DNA of 37,999 bases from an uncultured Flavobacteriaceae bacterium (GTDB lineage Bacteria > Bacteroidota > Bacteroidia > Flavobacteriales > Flavobacteriaceae), in contig CAJWPZ010000015.1 in NCBI GenBank assembly GCA_913045325.1, forward strand, positions 1 to 37,999, given 5' to 3'. The notes under the pieces are model-generated. The model did no database searches. It had not been told where the DNA came from and was given only the letters and a program-made list of their open reading frames with translations. Every line of letters begins with the position of its first letter. Position 1 is the stretch's first letter. Of this stretch, positions 16,691 through 25,322 are shown in pieces. A program made the position numbers and the translations under genes.

Positions 16691-19237
16691 ATGGGACAAA
16701 AAACACAACATTATGTACAAGGCCAATGGCAATCTGGAACTGGAGAAGGAATTCCTGTTTTTGATTCCATTACTGGCGAACATTTTACCAGTACTACCGT
16801 AAGGGGATTAGATGTTGCTTCTATACTCCAATATGGCCGTGATAATGGGGAAACATTACGCAAAATGACCTTCCAACAGCGAGGAAATATGCTCAAGAGT
16901 TTGGCGATGTATCTTACTAAAAGAAAGCAATCTTTTTATGATATTAGCTACCGCACTGGTGCAACAAAAAGAGATAGTTGGATTGATATAGAAGGAGGTT
17001 TTGGAAATTTATTTGCCAATGCCTCTCTTAGAAAATTATTCCCTAATCAATCTTACCATGTGGAAGGGGATCCTATAGATTTATCTCGTGGTGGTCGCTT
17101 TATGGCCCATCATATCATGGTGCCTCGAGAGGGTATTGCTGTTCATATCAACGCATTTAATTTCCCGGTCTGGGGAATGCTAGAAAAGTGCGCGGTAAAC
17201 TGGATGGCAGGAATGCCAGCCGTTGTGTTGCCAGCGCCACAAACAGCTTATTTAACCCAGGCTGTGGTAAGAGAGATTATAGCTTCGGGGATACTTCCTG
17301 AAGGATCCCTTCAGCTTATAAGCGGTACCGCCAAGAATATTTTAGACACTGTGGGGTCTCAAGATGTGGTTACCTTTACGGGTTCTGCAAACATTGGTAG
17401 ACAGCTTAAAAACCATCCGCAATTAACTAGAGAATCTGTGCCATTTACTATGGAAGCAGATAGTCTCAACGCAGCTATTTTAGGACCAGATGCAGTTCCA
17501 GGTACTCCAGAATTTGATCTTTTTATAAAAGAAGTACGCAATGAGATGACCACAAAATGTGGTCAGAAATGTACTGCTATTCGCCGTATTATTGTGCCCC
17601 AAGATCTAATAGATGATGTACAAGCCGCCTTGTCCAAACAACTAGACAAAGTAACCATTGGTGACCCTCGTTTAAAAGAGGTGCGCATGGGTTCTTTGGT
17701 TAGTATTAGCCAAAGAGATGCTGTAAAAGAGCAAGTTGAAAAAATTGCCCAGACGGCTCAAATGGTCTATGGAGATTTTAATGAGGTTAAGGTATTGGGC
17801 GCAGATGCTAAAAAAGGAGCGTTTTTAAAGCCAATTTTAATGCGTGAAGACAATCCGTTACAAAACGAAAATGCGCACATCATAGAGGCTTTTGGCCCAG
17901 TAAGCACCCTGATGCCTTATGATACGTTGCAAGATGCTATTACCTTGGCTAAAATGGGTAAAGGTTCTTTGGTGAGCTCTATAGTAACCAATGATGACAC
18001 TACAGCAAGAGACTATGCTGTGGGCGCTGCTAGCCATCATGGGCGTATTTTAATATTAAACCGTGAAAGTGCAACCCAAAGTACGGGTCACGGTTCTCCT
18101 CTGCCAAGTCTAATTCATGGAGGTCCAGGGCGTGCAGGAGGTGGAGAAGAAATGGGAGGTATGCGCGGTGTAAAGCATTATCTGCAACGTTGCGCCATTC
18201 AAGGAAGCCCAACAAGTCTAACAAAGGTAACAGGTATATACCAGCCTAAGGCAGCTTATACAGAAGCTCCAGCCCATCCATTCACCTACCATTGGGAAGA
18301 TATCCAGCCAGGAATGTCTTTAAAAACCCATAACAGGACCATCACAGATACAGATATTGTAAACTTCGGAAATATTACCTGGGATCACTTCTACGCTCAC
18401 ACAGACATCACTAGTCTTGATGGCAGTATATTTGAAAAGAGAACCGCACATGGATATTTTATTATTTCTATGGCAGCAGGATTATTTGTATACCCAAATA
18501 AAGGCCCTGTAGCAGCAAATTATGGGCTAGAGGAAATTCGTTTCTTGCGTCCTATCTATAATAATGACACCCTGTATGTTAGGTTAACTTGCAAGCAAAA
18601 AGTAGATAGAGATGCTAGAGGTAAAGAACATCCAAGTGGTATTGTAAAATGGTATGTTGAGGTGTTTGATACCAATGTAGACAAAGCCAATTCCTTGCTG
18701 CCAAAAACAGCAGAAAAAGAAGATCCACTTGTCTGTATTGCAACCATTTTGACCATGGTAGAAAAAAAACAAGAGATCTTTGAAGAGTTACCCACTGCTA
18801 GAATTGAATCTTGTTTGGCTAAACTTACCCATCAAAGTAAACCAAAATGGGGAATAATGACACCCCAGCACATGGTAGAGCATTTAGAATACACCTATAA
18901 AATAGCGGCTGGTGAGCTGCAAGATTTTGACATTAAAACACCAGAGGAATACCTGGAGCAAACCCAAGATAGTTTGTATAATTATGAAAAGTTTCCAGCC
19001 AATTCAAGTTTTCCGCATTTAGAAAAAGACACCCTAAAAAGCTTAGCACATCCAGATTTAGATACTGCTATAGCCAAGCTTTTACATCAAAGAGATAGGT
19101 ATCTAGATTTCTTTACACAAAATCCTGACGGGGTATTAAAGAACCTTGTTTTTGGACACCTCAATAAATACCAATGGTATTTATTGGAGCGCAAACATTT
19201 AAATCATCATTTCGAGCAATTTAACTTACTAGATTAG
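16691..19237 (+). CDS. paaZ: PaaZ: oxepin-CoA hydrolase / semialdehyde dehydrogenase with extra DinB-like domain
   Basis: Bifunctional ring-opening enzyme. The MaoC-type hydratase domain opens oxepin-CoA, and the aldehyde dehydrogenase domain oxidises the resulting semialdehyde with NADP. The ALDH part covers about residues 1-515, with the catalytic Cys at C294 in TTKCGQKCTAIRR. The MaoC-like part covers about 530-690, with NFGNITWDHFYAHTD and KRTAHGYFIISMAAGLFV. E. coli PaaZ ends near 681 residues. This protein runs to 848, with an appended segment from about 696 that looks like a DUF1569/DinB-type helical domain: GIMTPQHMVEHLEYTYKIA near its start, FGHLNKYQWYLLERKHLNHH near its end. Histidines 731, 836 and 840 could form the DinB metal triad. 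The role of the extension is unknown. Confidence 0.93.
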   Translation: MGQKTQHYVQGQWQSGTGEGIPVFDSITGEHFTSTTVRGLDVASILQYGRDNGETLRKMTFQQRGNMLKSLAMYLTKRKQSFYDISYRTGATKRDSWIDIEGGFGNLFANASLRKLFPNQSYHVEGDPIDLSRGGRFMAHHIMVPREGIAVHINAFNFPVWGMLEKCAVNWMAGMPAVVLPAPQTAYLTQAVVREIIASGILPEGSLQLISGTAKNILDTVGSQDVVTFTGSANIGRQLKNHPQLTRESVPFTMEADSLNAAILGPDAVPGTPEFDLFIKEVRNEMTTKCGQKCTAIRRIIVPQDLIDDVQAALSKQLDKVTIGDPRLKEVRMGSLVSISQRDAVKEQVEKIAQTAQMVYGDFNEVKVLGADAKKGAFLKPILMREDNPLQNENAHIIEAFGPVSTLMPYDTLQDAITLAKMGKGSLVSSIVTNDDTTARDYAVGAASHHGRILILNRESATQSTGHGSPLPSLIHGGPGRAGGGEEMGGMRGVKHYLQRCAIQGSPTSLTKVTGIYQPKAAYTEAPAHPFTYHWEDIQPGMSLKTHNRTITDTDIVNFGNITWDHFYAHTDITSLDGSIFEKRTAHGYFIISMAAGLFVYPNKGPVAANYGLEEIRFLRPIYNNDTLYVRLTCKQKVDRDARGKEHPSGIVKWYVEVFDTNVDKANSLLPKTAEKEDPLVCIATILTMVEKKQEIFEELPTARIESCLAKLTHQSKPKWGIMTPQHMVEHLEYTYKIAAGELQDFDIKTPEEYLEQTQDSLYNYEKFPANSSFPHLEKDTLKSLAHPDLDTAIAKLLHQRDRYLDFFTQNPDGVLKNLVFGHLNKYQWYLLERKHLNHHFEQFNLLD

Positions 19238-19272
19238 TAGGTATAATAACATCCTTTTTTTGAACTAAAATT

Positions 19273-20025
19273 ATGACAGCACCTTACGTAAAACACACGA
19301 TACAAGACGGTATATCAACCATTGAGTTTTTCCACCCAGCGCACAATAGTTTGCCTGGAGATTTGCTAGCCAAACTAGCAGACACTATTACCCAAGCTGG
19401 AGAAAATGATGCGGTAAAAGTGCTTATTTTAAAAAGTGGTGGAGATAGAACCTTTTGTGCAGGGGCTAGTTTTAAAGAGCTTGTTAGTATTAATGATCCA
19501 GAGACAGGGCGTATTTTTTTTAGTGGCTTTGCCAATGTTATTAATGCCATGCGCAAATGCCCTAAATTTATTATTGGCCGCATACAAGGTAAAACTGTAG
19601 GAGGTGGAGTAGGTCTTGCAAGTGCAACAGATTACTGTATGGCTAGTAAGTTTGCTGCTATAAAACTTAGTGAATTAAATGTTGGTATTGGTCCTTTTGT
19701 TGTAGGTCCTGCTGTAGAGCGCAAATTAGGCCTTACAGGGATGTCACAAATTGCTATTGATGCCAATACCTTTTATGATGCTCAGTGGGCGATGCAAAAA
19801 GGGTTGTATGCCAGTGTGCATGAGTCTACCCAGGCCTTAGATACTGCCGTACAATTATTTGCAGAAAACTTATGTAGGTATAATCCTGAGGCTATGGCTG
19901 AAATGAAAAAAGTAATGTGGGAAGGGACACAGCACTGGGATACTTTACTAGCAGATCGCGCTGTTATTTCTGGAAGATTAGTACTAAGTGACTTTACCAA
20001 ACAGACCTTAAAAACATTCAAATGA
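19273..20025 (+). CDS. paaF: Enoyl-CoA hydratase family protein, probable PaaF
   Basis: A 250-residue crotonase-fold protein, the only candidate in the operon for hydrating 2,3-dehydroadipyl-CoA. Oxyanion-hole motifs are TFCAGASFKEL (near residue 60) and GKTVGGGVGLASATDYC (near 108). At the two classical hydratase glutamates it has G114 (equivalent to rat E144) and E134 (equivalent to E164, in KLSELNVGIGPFVVGP). This one-glutamate pattern resembles methylglutaconyl-CoA hydratase (LiuC)-like members more than classical ECH. Assignment as PaaF is from context and is less certain than the other paa calls. Its stop overlaps the next start by 4 bases (ATGA). Confidence 0.75.
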   Translation: MTAPYVKHTIQDGISTIEFFHPAHNSLPGDLLAKLADTITQAGENDAVKVLILKSGGDRTFCAGASFKELVSINDPETGRIFFSGFANVINAMRKCPKFIIGRIQGKTVGGGVGLASATDYCMASKFAAIKLSELNVGIGPFVVGPAVERKLGLTGMSQIAIDANTFYDAQWAMQKGLYASVHESTQALDTAVQLFAENLCRYNPEAMAEMKKVMWEGTQHWDTLLADRAVISGRLVLSDFTKQTLKTFK

Positions 20026-20618
20026 TTTATTCCTTTAAAGGCCATATTCCTGTTGTACATGCATCTAGTTTTGTGCATCCACTAGCTGCAGTTACTGGCA
20101 ATGTTATTATTGGAGAAAACTGTTACATAGGCCCTGGAGCTGCCATTAGGGGAGACTGGGGTGAAATCATACTTGAAAACGGTGTGAATGTACAAGAAAA
20201 CTGTACGGTACACATGTTTCCTGGAAAATCTATTGTGCTAAAACAAGGAGCTCATGTGGGTCATGGCGCAATTATACATGGTGCTAATCTAGGTCGTAAC
20301 ACTATGGTGGGTATGAATAGCGTGATAATGGATGGTGCGGTTATTGCAGATGAGTGTATTGTAGGTGCCATGGCTTTTGTAAAAGCCGAAAGTGTATTTG
20401 CTCCAAGACAACTTATTGTTGGAAATCCTGCCAAGGCTATTAAGGAGGTGTCTGCCCAGATGCTTGCCTGGAAAACTGCTGGCACAAAATTATACCAAAC
20501 CCTCCCAAAAGATTGCCAACAAACTCTTAGAGAGGTAGCTCCTTTGAGAGAAATTCCTAAAGATAGACCTGTGCAAGAAGATTTTTATAAAACCTTCACC
20601 GAGCTTAAGAAACAATAA
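20022..20618 (+). CDS. paaY: PaaY, gamma-carbonic-anhydrase-like thioesterase
   Basis: A left-handed beta-helix hexapeptide-repeat protein; characterised PaaY hydrolyses ring-hydroxylated and other inhibitory CoA esters. The 198-residue protein shows the repeat in ASFVHPLAAVTGNVIIGENC and onward. Metal-site histidines typical of gamma carbonic anhydrases are present (VHMFPG and the pair in AHVGHGAII), followed by the C-terminal helix. The ATG overlaps the stop of the preceding gene (ATGA), so it is co-translated. It closes the paa operon and converges on purT with a 2-base gap; no terminator hairpin is visible there. Confidence 0.9.
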   Translation: MIYSFKGHIPVVHASSFVHPLAAVTGNVIIGENCYIGPGAAIRGDWGEIILENGVNVQENCTVHMFPGKSIVLKQGAHVGHGAIIHGANLGRNTMVGMNSVIMDGAVIADECIVGAMAFVKAESVFAPRQLIVGNPAKAIKEVSAQMLAWKTAGTKLYQTLPKDCQQTLREVAPLREIPKDRPVQEDFYKTFTELKKQ

Positions 20619-20620
20619 AA

Positions 20621-21787
20621 TTACGGCAGTACCTTTACCTTTTGAGCCAACTCTTTTGCCTTTTGGGTAATAACTGTAACATCACTATTTACAGCATCAT
20701 AACACACTACAACCCCCATTCTTCTGTAGGGTCTAGAGGTGGGTTTTCCAAAAAGTCTAAAATCTGTCTTTGAAGCCTTTGCTAACACCTCAAGGTTTTC
20801 AAAATATGGATTTTCTGAATTTTTAGACGCCAGCAGAACTGCGCTGGCACCATTTCTCTCTAACGTTATTTCTGCAATAGGCAATCCCAAAATAGCCCTT
20901 AAATGCAATTCAAACTCATTAAAGTTTTGTGTGTTTGCTAGGGTTACCATTCCGGTATCATGAGGTCTTGGAGAGAGTTCAGAAAAATAAACTCCGTTTT
21001 TATTAGAGATAAAAAACTCTACACCCCAAAGGCCATTTCCAGTTAAGGCAGCAGTAACTTTTTTGGCCATTTCTTGCGCTGTTTTTAAATGATGGTCTTG
21101 CATCAAGGCCGGTTGCCAACTTTCTTGATAATCTCCTCTTTCTTGTCTATGGCCTATGGGCGGGCAAAATAAGGTGTGGCCATTATTTTGGGTAACTGTA
21201 AGTAAAGTGATTTCATAATCAAAATCTATAAAAGCTTCTACAATTACCTCTGCCACATCTCCTCTAGATCCTTCTTGAGAATACAACCAAGCCTTTTCTA
21301 TATCTGCCTGGGTTTTTATGGTACTTTGCCCTTTCCCGCTTGAAGACATTAAGGGCTTCACCACACAAGGCATACCAATTTGTGTCACAGCATCTTTCAG
21401 CATTTGGGCAGAACTAGCATAGGTGTATGTTGCTGTTTGCAAATCTAAATCTTTAGCAGCCAAATCTCTTATGGCTTTTCTATTCATGGTGTAATTGGTT
21501 GCTTTTGCAGATGGAACCACACAATATCCCTGCTTTTGGTAAGTATAAAGGCGCTCTGTTCTAATAGCCTCTATCTCTGGAACAATATAATCTGGTTTAT
21601 GCTTTGAAACTATTGCATCAAGAGCCTCTCCATCGAGCATGTTAATGACCTCAAACTCATGAGACACTTGCATAGCAGGTGCATTTTTATAGCTATCTAC
21701 AGCAATTACATATTGTCCTAATCTTTGGGCTGCAATTACAAATTCTTTTCCTAGTTCTCCTGCTCCTAATAGTAGGATTTTTGCCAT
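20621..21787 (-). CDS. purT: Formate-dependent phosphoribosylglycinamide formyltransferase PurT
   Basis: ATP-grasp enzyme of purine synthesis making formyl-GAR from GAR, formate and ATP without folate. The 388-residue protein has an N-terminal nucleotide-binding motif [20 protein letters not shown], the [13 protein letters not shown] segment, the ATP-grasp loop [13 protein letters not shown] (near residue 145) and [15 protein letters not shown] near residue 270. These are close to E. coli PurT (392 residues). It is convergent with paaY and probably monocistronic. Confidence 0.95.
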   Translation of the reverse strand: MAKILLLGAGELGKEFVIAAQRLGQYVIAVDSYKNAPAMQVSHEFEVINMLDGEALDAIVSKHKPDYIVPEIEAIRTERLYTYQKQGYCVVPSAKATNYTMNRKAIRDLAAKDLDLQTATYTYASSAQMLKDAVTQIGMPCVVKPLMSSSGKGQSTIKTQADIEKAWLYSQEGSRGDVAEVIVEAFIDFDYEITLLTVTQNNGHTLFCPPIGHRQERGDYQESWQPALMQDHHLKTAQEMAKKVTAALTGNGLWGVEFFISNKNGVYFSELSPRPHDTGMVTLANTQNFNEFELHLRAILGLPIAEITLERNGASAVLLASKNSENPYFENLEVLAKASKTDFRLFGKPTSRPYRRMGVVVCYDAVNSDVTVITQKAKELAQKVKVLP

Positions 21788-21815
21788 GATGTTGCTATAT
21801 TTTTGATTTAAAGAA

Positions 21816-21823
21816 CAAAGTTA
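21816..21823 (-). promoter_or_regulatory. Candidate -7 element for purT
   Basis: On the minus strand the sequence is TAACTTTG, matching TAnnTTTG, 28 bases before the purT ATG. No clear -33 TTG is seen at 19-21 bases. Confidence 0.5.
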
Positions 21824-21895
21824 CTATTAATAAATTAAATTTTTAATTTCCTGTATAGCCCTTTTTTTGAGTATATTTAAGGGTGCTAGTTATTT

Positions 21896-21972
21896 TTCGA
21901 GTGAACTTAAATTAACCCCTTCTTTTAAAATACGCTCTATAGCGTATTGTAAGATTCACTACTTTCCTCGAA
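21896..21972 (+). other. Nested inverted repeats, possible structured leader RNA
   Basis: Three pairs of arms nest within 77 bases: TTCGAG/CTCGAA outside (21896-21901/21967-21972); GTGAACTTA against TAAGATTCAC in the middle (21901-21909/21950-21959, one bulge); and a perfect 8-bp AATACGCT/AGCGTATT with a 4-base loop inside (21929-21936/21941-21948). The element lies 79-155 bases upstream of the secreted thioredoxin-like gene. No recognised riboswitch or terminator pattern is seen, and no strict promoter is found in this 263-base gap. Confidence 0.5.
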
Positions 21973-22050
21973 ATTCAAGCACTTATAATTATACTAATTA
22001 ATATTATTAAATAACTAAACAATCCAAACCTTTTAATTAAAACAAACACA

Positions 22051-22848
22051 ATGAAAAAAATTATGCTTAGCGCTATTCTAGCGCTTATTACCTCAGTTGT
22101 TTCTGCTCAAGTGCAAAACTATAATGTTGGAGATGTTGTAGATGATTTTACCGTTACAGATACAGACGGCAATACATGGAATCTTTATGATTTGACATCT
22201 CAAGGGAAATATGTTTATCTCGATTTTTTCTTTGATACTTGTGGACCTTGTCAAACTACTACTCCTATTTTTAATGAATTTCATGACACCTATGGCTGTA
22301 ATCAAGGAAATCTATTTATGTTGTCTGTTAACAATGGTACAGATAGCGATGCAGAAGTAATTGCATTTGAAAACGCCTTTGGTGGAGATTTTAACCACGC
22401 ACCAGCAATTAGCGCAGATGGTGGCGCTGGAGCTGTAGATACTAATTTAGGTATCACTGCTTATCCAACATATTGTTTAATTGGTGCAGATAACACCTTG
22501 CTTATCAATGATATTTGGCCGATTTCTAACCTGTCAACATTTTCAAATACAATACCTACTAGTGCAAATGCTGAAGTTATGGAATGTTCATTAACTGTTG
22601 GAGAGACTGCGGGTATAGATTTCACCATCTATCCAAACCCTAGCACAGGGTCTGACATACATATAACCTTAGCCTTGGATACTAGTTTTGCTAATGTTGT
22701 TGTTTATAATATCTTAGGTAGTATTGTGTATACAAAAACAGTTTCGCAAAACACCTTTACTATAGCCCCTATTGTAACAAGCGGAAGCTATATTGTGAGT
22801 ATTACAACTCCAAATGGGACTGTAAACAAAAGCTTAATAGTACAGTAA
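22051..22848 (+). CDS. Secreted thioredoxin-fold protein with T9SS type A sorting domain
   Basis: The 265-residue exported protein has a signal peptide MKKIMLSAILALITSVVSAQ. A redoxin/TlpA-like domain (about residues 25-165) follows, with the active-site motif C64-G-P-C67 in FFDTCGPCQTT and the cis-proline region GITAYPTYC. The last 75 residues form a T9SS C-terminal sorting domain: IYPNPSTGSDIHI, VVVYNILGSIVYT, GSYIVSI and a basic end. It is therefore predicted to cross the outer membrane through the GldKLMN system and be surface-attached or released, unusual for a CGPC oxidoreductase. The substrate is unknown. It ends at a strong bidirectional terminator. Confidence 0.87.
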   Translation: MKKIMLSAILALITSVVSAQVQNYNVGDVVDDFTVTDTDGNTWNLYDLTSQGKYVYLDFFFDTCGPCQTTTPIFNEFHDTYGCNQGNLFMLSVNNGTDSDAEVIAFENAFGGDFNHAPAISADGGAGAVDTNLGITAYPTYCLIGADNTLLINDIWPISNLSTFSNTIPTSANAEVMECSLTVGETAGIDFTIYPNPSTGSDIHITLALDTSFANVVVYNILGSIVYTKTVSQNTFTIAPIVTSGSYIVSITTPNGTVNKSLIVQ

Positions 22849-22870
22849 GACTTCTTATTTTTAAAACAAA

Positions 22871-22897
22871 AAAAGCACTGAGAAATCAGTGCTTTTT
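22871..22897. terminator. Bidirectional terminator
   Basis: AAAAGCACTGA-GAAA-TCAGTGCTTTT, with an 11-bp perfect stem, GAAA loop, and A- and T-runs on either side. It serves the thioredoxin-like gene on the plus strand and the aminotransferase on the minus strand. Confidence 0.92.
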
Positions 22898-22917
22898 TTG
22901 TTTTAAAAATTCAGGGG

Positions 22918-24108
22918 TTATCCAAGCAATGCTTCTTTTATTTGTTTCATAGCTCTTGTGATGTCATCATTAGATGCTGCATAAGAAATCCGTATACAAT
23001 TAGGATCTCCAAAAGCTTCACCTGTAACGGTAGCTACTTTTGCGTTTTCTAATAAAAAGAGAGAAAAATCTGTTGCATTATTAATTGTTGTACCGCGCAG
23101 GGTTTTTCCGAAGTAATAAGAGATGTCTGGAAACACATAAAAGGCTCCCTGAGGCTTGTTAATTTTAAACCCATCCATGTGTTCAAGTAACCCTAAAATT
23201 AAGCTGCGTCTTTCTTTAAATGCATCTATCATGTATTTAATCTTACTGGGAGAATTCTCCAAGGCAGTAACGGCAGCTTTTTGACCGATACAATTTGCGC
23301 CACTTGTTACCTGACCTTGCATTTTATTACAAGCTCTAGCTATATACTCTGGGGCTCCAATATAACCAATTCTCCAACCTGTCATGGAGAACGCTTTGGA
23401 AACACCATTAACAGTAACCGTGCGGTCATACATGTCTTCAAATTGCGCCATAGAGGCATGCTGTTGGGTGAAATTTATATGCTCATAAATCTCGTCACTA
23501 ATTACAATAATATGAGGGTATTTTACCAAAACATCTGCCAAGGCTCTAAGTTCCTGGGTGCTATATACAGATCCACTTGGGTTACATGGGCTACTGTAAA
23601 TCATCATTTTTGTTTTGGGAGTAATAGCCTTTTCAAGCTCCTGGGCAGTAACTTTAAAATCTGTATCTATAGCTGTTTTTATCTCTACAGGAACTCCGCC
23701 AGCTATTTTAGAAATGTCACTATAACTAACCCAATACGGAGCTGGTAATAATACTTCATCTCCAGGGTTTAATAATACTTGTGCAAGGTTGTAAAGTGAT
23801 TGCTTGGCTCCGGTAGATACTACTATTTGAGAGGCGGTATATGTTAGGCTGTTATCTCTTTTAAATTTTGTTATGATGGCTTGTTTAAGATCTGCATACC
23901 CATCTACTGGTGTATAGGAGTGGTAGTTGTCTTCTACAGCTTTAATGGCCGATTGTTTCACGAAATCTGGCACTGTAAAGTCTGGCTCTCCTAGGCTTAA
24001 CCCTATAATATTTACACCTGCTTGTCTTAGTTCTCTTGCTTTTGCTGCCATGGCTAATGTTGCAGAAGTAGCCATGTCATTTATTCTGTTAGAAAGTTTC
24101 TGATTCAT
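22918..24108 (-). CDS. Class I/II pyridoxal-phosphate aminotransferase (aspartate aminotransferase-like)
   Basis: PLP-dependent transaminase, most like bacterial aspartate aminotransferases of subgroup 1b. The 396-residue protein has SLGEPDFTVPDFV near the N-terminus, PYWVSYSD, SSPCNPSGSVYS, SDEIYEHINF, the PLP lysine in VNGVSKAFSMTGWRIGYIG, and the C-terminal arginine in CIRISYAAS. I chose the ATG at 24108 (MNQKLSNRINDMATSATLAM). An alternative ATG four codons earlier overlaps the upstream gene by 8 bases. It lies directly behind the desaturase gene and is probably co-transcribed. Exact substrate is inferred. Confidence 0.9.
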   Translation of the reverse strand: MNQKLSNRINDMATSATLAMAAKARELRQAGVNIIGLSLGEPDFTVPDFVKQSAIKAVEDNYHSYTPVDGYADLKQAIITKFKRDNSLTYTASQIVVSTGAKQSLYNLAQVLLNPGDEVLLPAPYWVSYSDISKIAGGVPVEIKTAIDTDFKVTAQELEKAITPKTKMMIYSSPCNPSGSVYSTQELRALADVLVKYPHIIVISDEIYEHINFTQQHASMAQFEDMYDRTVTVNGVSKAFSMTGWRIGYIGAPEYIARACNKMQGQVTSGANCIGQKAAVTALENSPSKIKYMIDAFKERRSLILGLLEHMDGFKINKPQGAFYVFPDISYYFGKTLRGTTINNATDFSLFLLENAKVATVTGEAFGDPNCIRISYAASNDDITRAMKQIKEALLG

Positions 24109-24112
24109 GATG

Positions 24113-25216
24113 TTATGCATGTAAGGCAGGTTCCTGCCCCATGTGTTTAAGATGTCTAAAATGGGCTATAATTGCTTTTCTAGTAGTTTTATACTCATTA
24201 TATGGTAAGTTAAACTCCAGCGCTGTTTCTCGTACTATTTTTGAAATTTTAGTATAGTGTACATGACTAATGTTTGGAAATATGTGATGTTCTACCTGGT
24301 GATTTAACCCGCCAGTAAACCAATTCATTATTCTATTTTTAGTTGAGAAATTAACCGTGGTAAATAACTGATGTATTGCCCAAGTATTTTTCATGGTTCC
24401 AGAAGGTTCAGGAAGTGGCATATCTGCTGCTTCAATTACATGCGCTAGTTGAAATACAATACTCAATATTACTCCTGCTACATAGTGCATAATGAAAAAC
24501 CCAATGAGTATTTTGTACCAAGCGATATCAAAGAATAAGATGGGAATCAGAAGCCATATTGAGAAATAGATTATTTTAGTGATAATCAAAAGGCTCCATT
24601 GTGTTGAAGGTTTTGGAAATTTACCAAATGATAATTTGCGTTTTAGATATTTTTTTGTTTGAAAAAAATCTGTGGTTAATGCCCAATTAAAAGTAAGTAG
24701 GCCATACAAGAAAATACTGTAATAGTGCTGGAATTTGTGCAATTTATGCCACTCTGCATGGTTAGAAAATCTAAGTACACGTCCTGCCTCTAAATCTTCA
24801 TCATGGCCATGTATGTTGGTGTAGGTGTGGTGTAAAACATTATGTTGTACTTGCCAGTTATAGACATTTCCTGCTAAAATATAAATACTACTTCCCAGTA
24901 CTTTATTAATCCATTTCTTTGAGGAGTAGGCGCCATGATTTGCATCATGCATTACATTCATGCCTATTCCAGCCATACCAACGCCCATTATTATCGTTAG
25001 CATTAACTGCCCCCAGGTAGGGATCTCCATGGTAAGAAATAAAAAATACGGAACAAGATATATACAAAACATGATTACAGTTTTTAAGTGTAATTTCCAG
25101 TTTCCAGTTCTTTTAATATCATTTTCTTTAAAATAAGCGTTTACACGCTTGTTTAAGGTTCTAAAAAATTTTCCAGAATCTAGTCTTGAAAACTTTAATT
25201 GATTATTTGTAGACAT
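24113..25216 (-). CDS. Membrane fatty-acid (acyl-lipid/acyl-CoA) desaturase
   Basis: A 367-residue integral membrane di-iron desaturase introducing a double bond into fatty acyl chains. The three histidine boxes are HDANHGAYS (HxxxH), HNVLHHTYTN (HxxxHH) and NHQVEHHIFP (QxxHH). The Gln-led third box is typical of front-end/linoleoyl-CoA-type desaturases, though no cytochrome b5 domain is fused. Hydrophobic segments surround the boxes, for example VIMFCIYLVPYFLFLTM and MLTIIMGVGMAGIGMNVM. It lies upstream of the aminotransferase, with only 4 bases between stop and start. A role in cold or membrane-fluidity adaptation is plausible but not shown by the sequence. Confidence 0.93.
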   Translation of the reverse strand: MSTNNQLKFSRLDSGKFFRTLNKRVNAYFKENDIKRTGNWKLHLKTVIMFCIYLVPYFLFLTMEIPTWGQLMLTIIMGVGMAGIGMNVMHDANHGAYSSKKWINKVLGSSIYILAGNVYNWQVQHNVLHHTYTNIHGHDEDLEAGRVLRFSNHAEWHKLHKFQHYYSIFLYGLLTFNWALTTDFFQTKKYLKRKLSFGKFPKPSTQWSLLIITKIIYFSIWLLIPILFFDIAWYKILIGFFIMHYVAGVILSIVFQLAHVIEAADMPLPEPSGTMKNTWAIHQLFTTVNFSTKNRIMNWFTGGLNHQVEHHIFPNISHVHYTKISKIVRETALEFNLPYNEYKTTRKAIIAHFRHLKHMGQEPALHA

Positions 25217-25236
25217 AGGGTAGGTTTAATTTTAAA

Positions 25237-25244
25237 CAAAAATA
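25237..25244 (-). promoter_or_regulatory. Candidate -7 element for the desaturase operon
   Basis: TATTTTTG on the minus strand (TAnnTTTG), 20 bases before the desaturase ATG. The -33 element is not obvious. Confidence 0.45.
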
Positions 25245-25298
25245 AACATCTATAGCCTAAAAGGTCTATTGAAAATCATAAAATTATAAAAGAAAGCC

Positions 25299-25306
25299 TA
25301 TTTTTG
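25299..25306 (+). promoter_or_regulatory. Candidate -7 element for rsmG
   Basis: TATTTTTG matches TAnnTTTG, 16 bases before the rsmG ATG. The nearest TTG upstream (25269) is 27 bases away, longer than usual. Confidence 0.5.
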
Positions 25307-25322
25307 CCTTCTAAATACAACA

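Noticed and set aside
19782-20078. 98-codon minus-strand ORF across the paaF/paaY junction
   Set aside because: It is antisense to two overlapping, translationally coupled genes, with no motif.
23281-23748. 155-codon plus-strand ORF inside the aminotransferase gene
   Set aside because: It is antisense to the catalytic core of a clear PLP enzyme, and its translation has no domain features.
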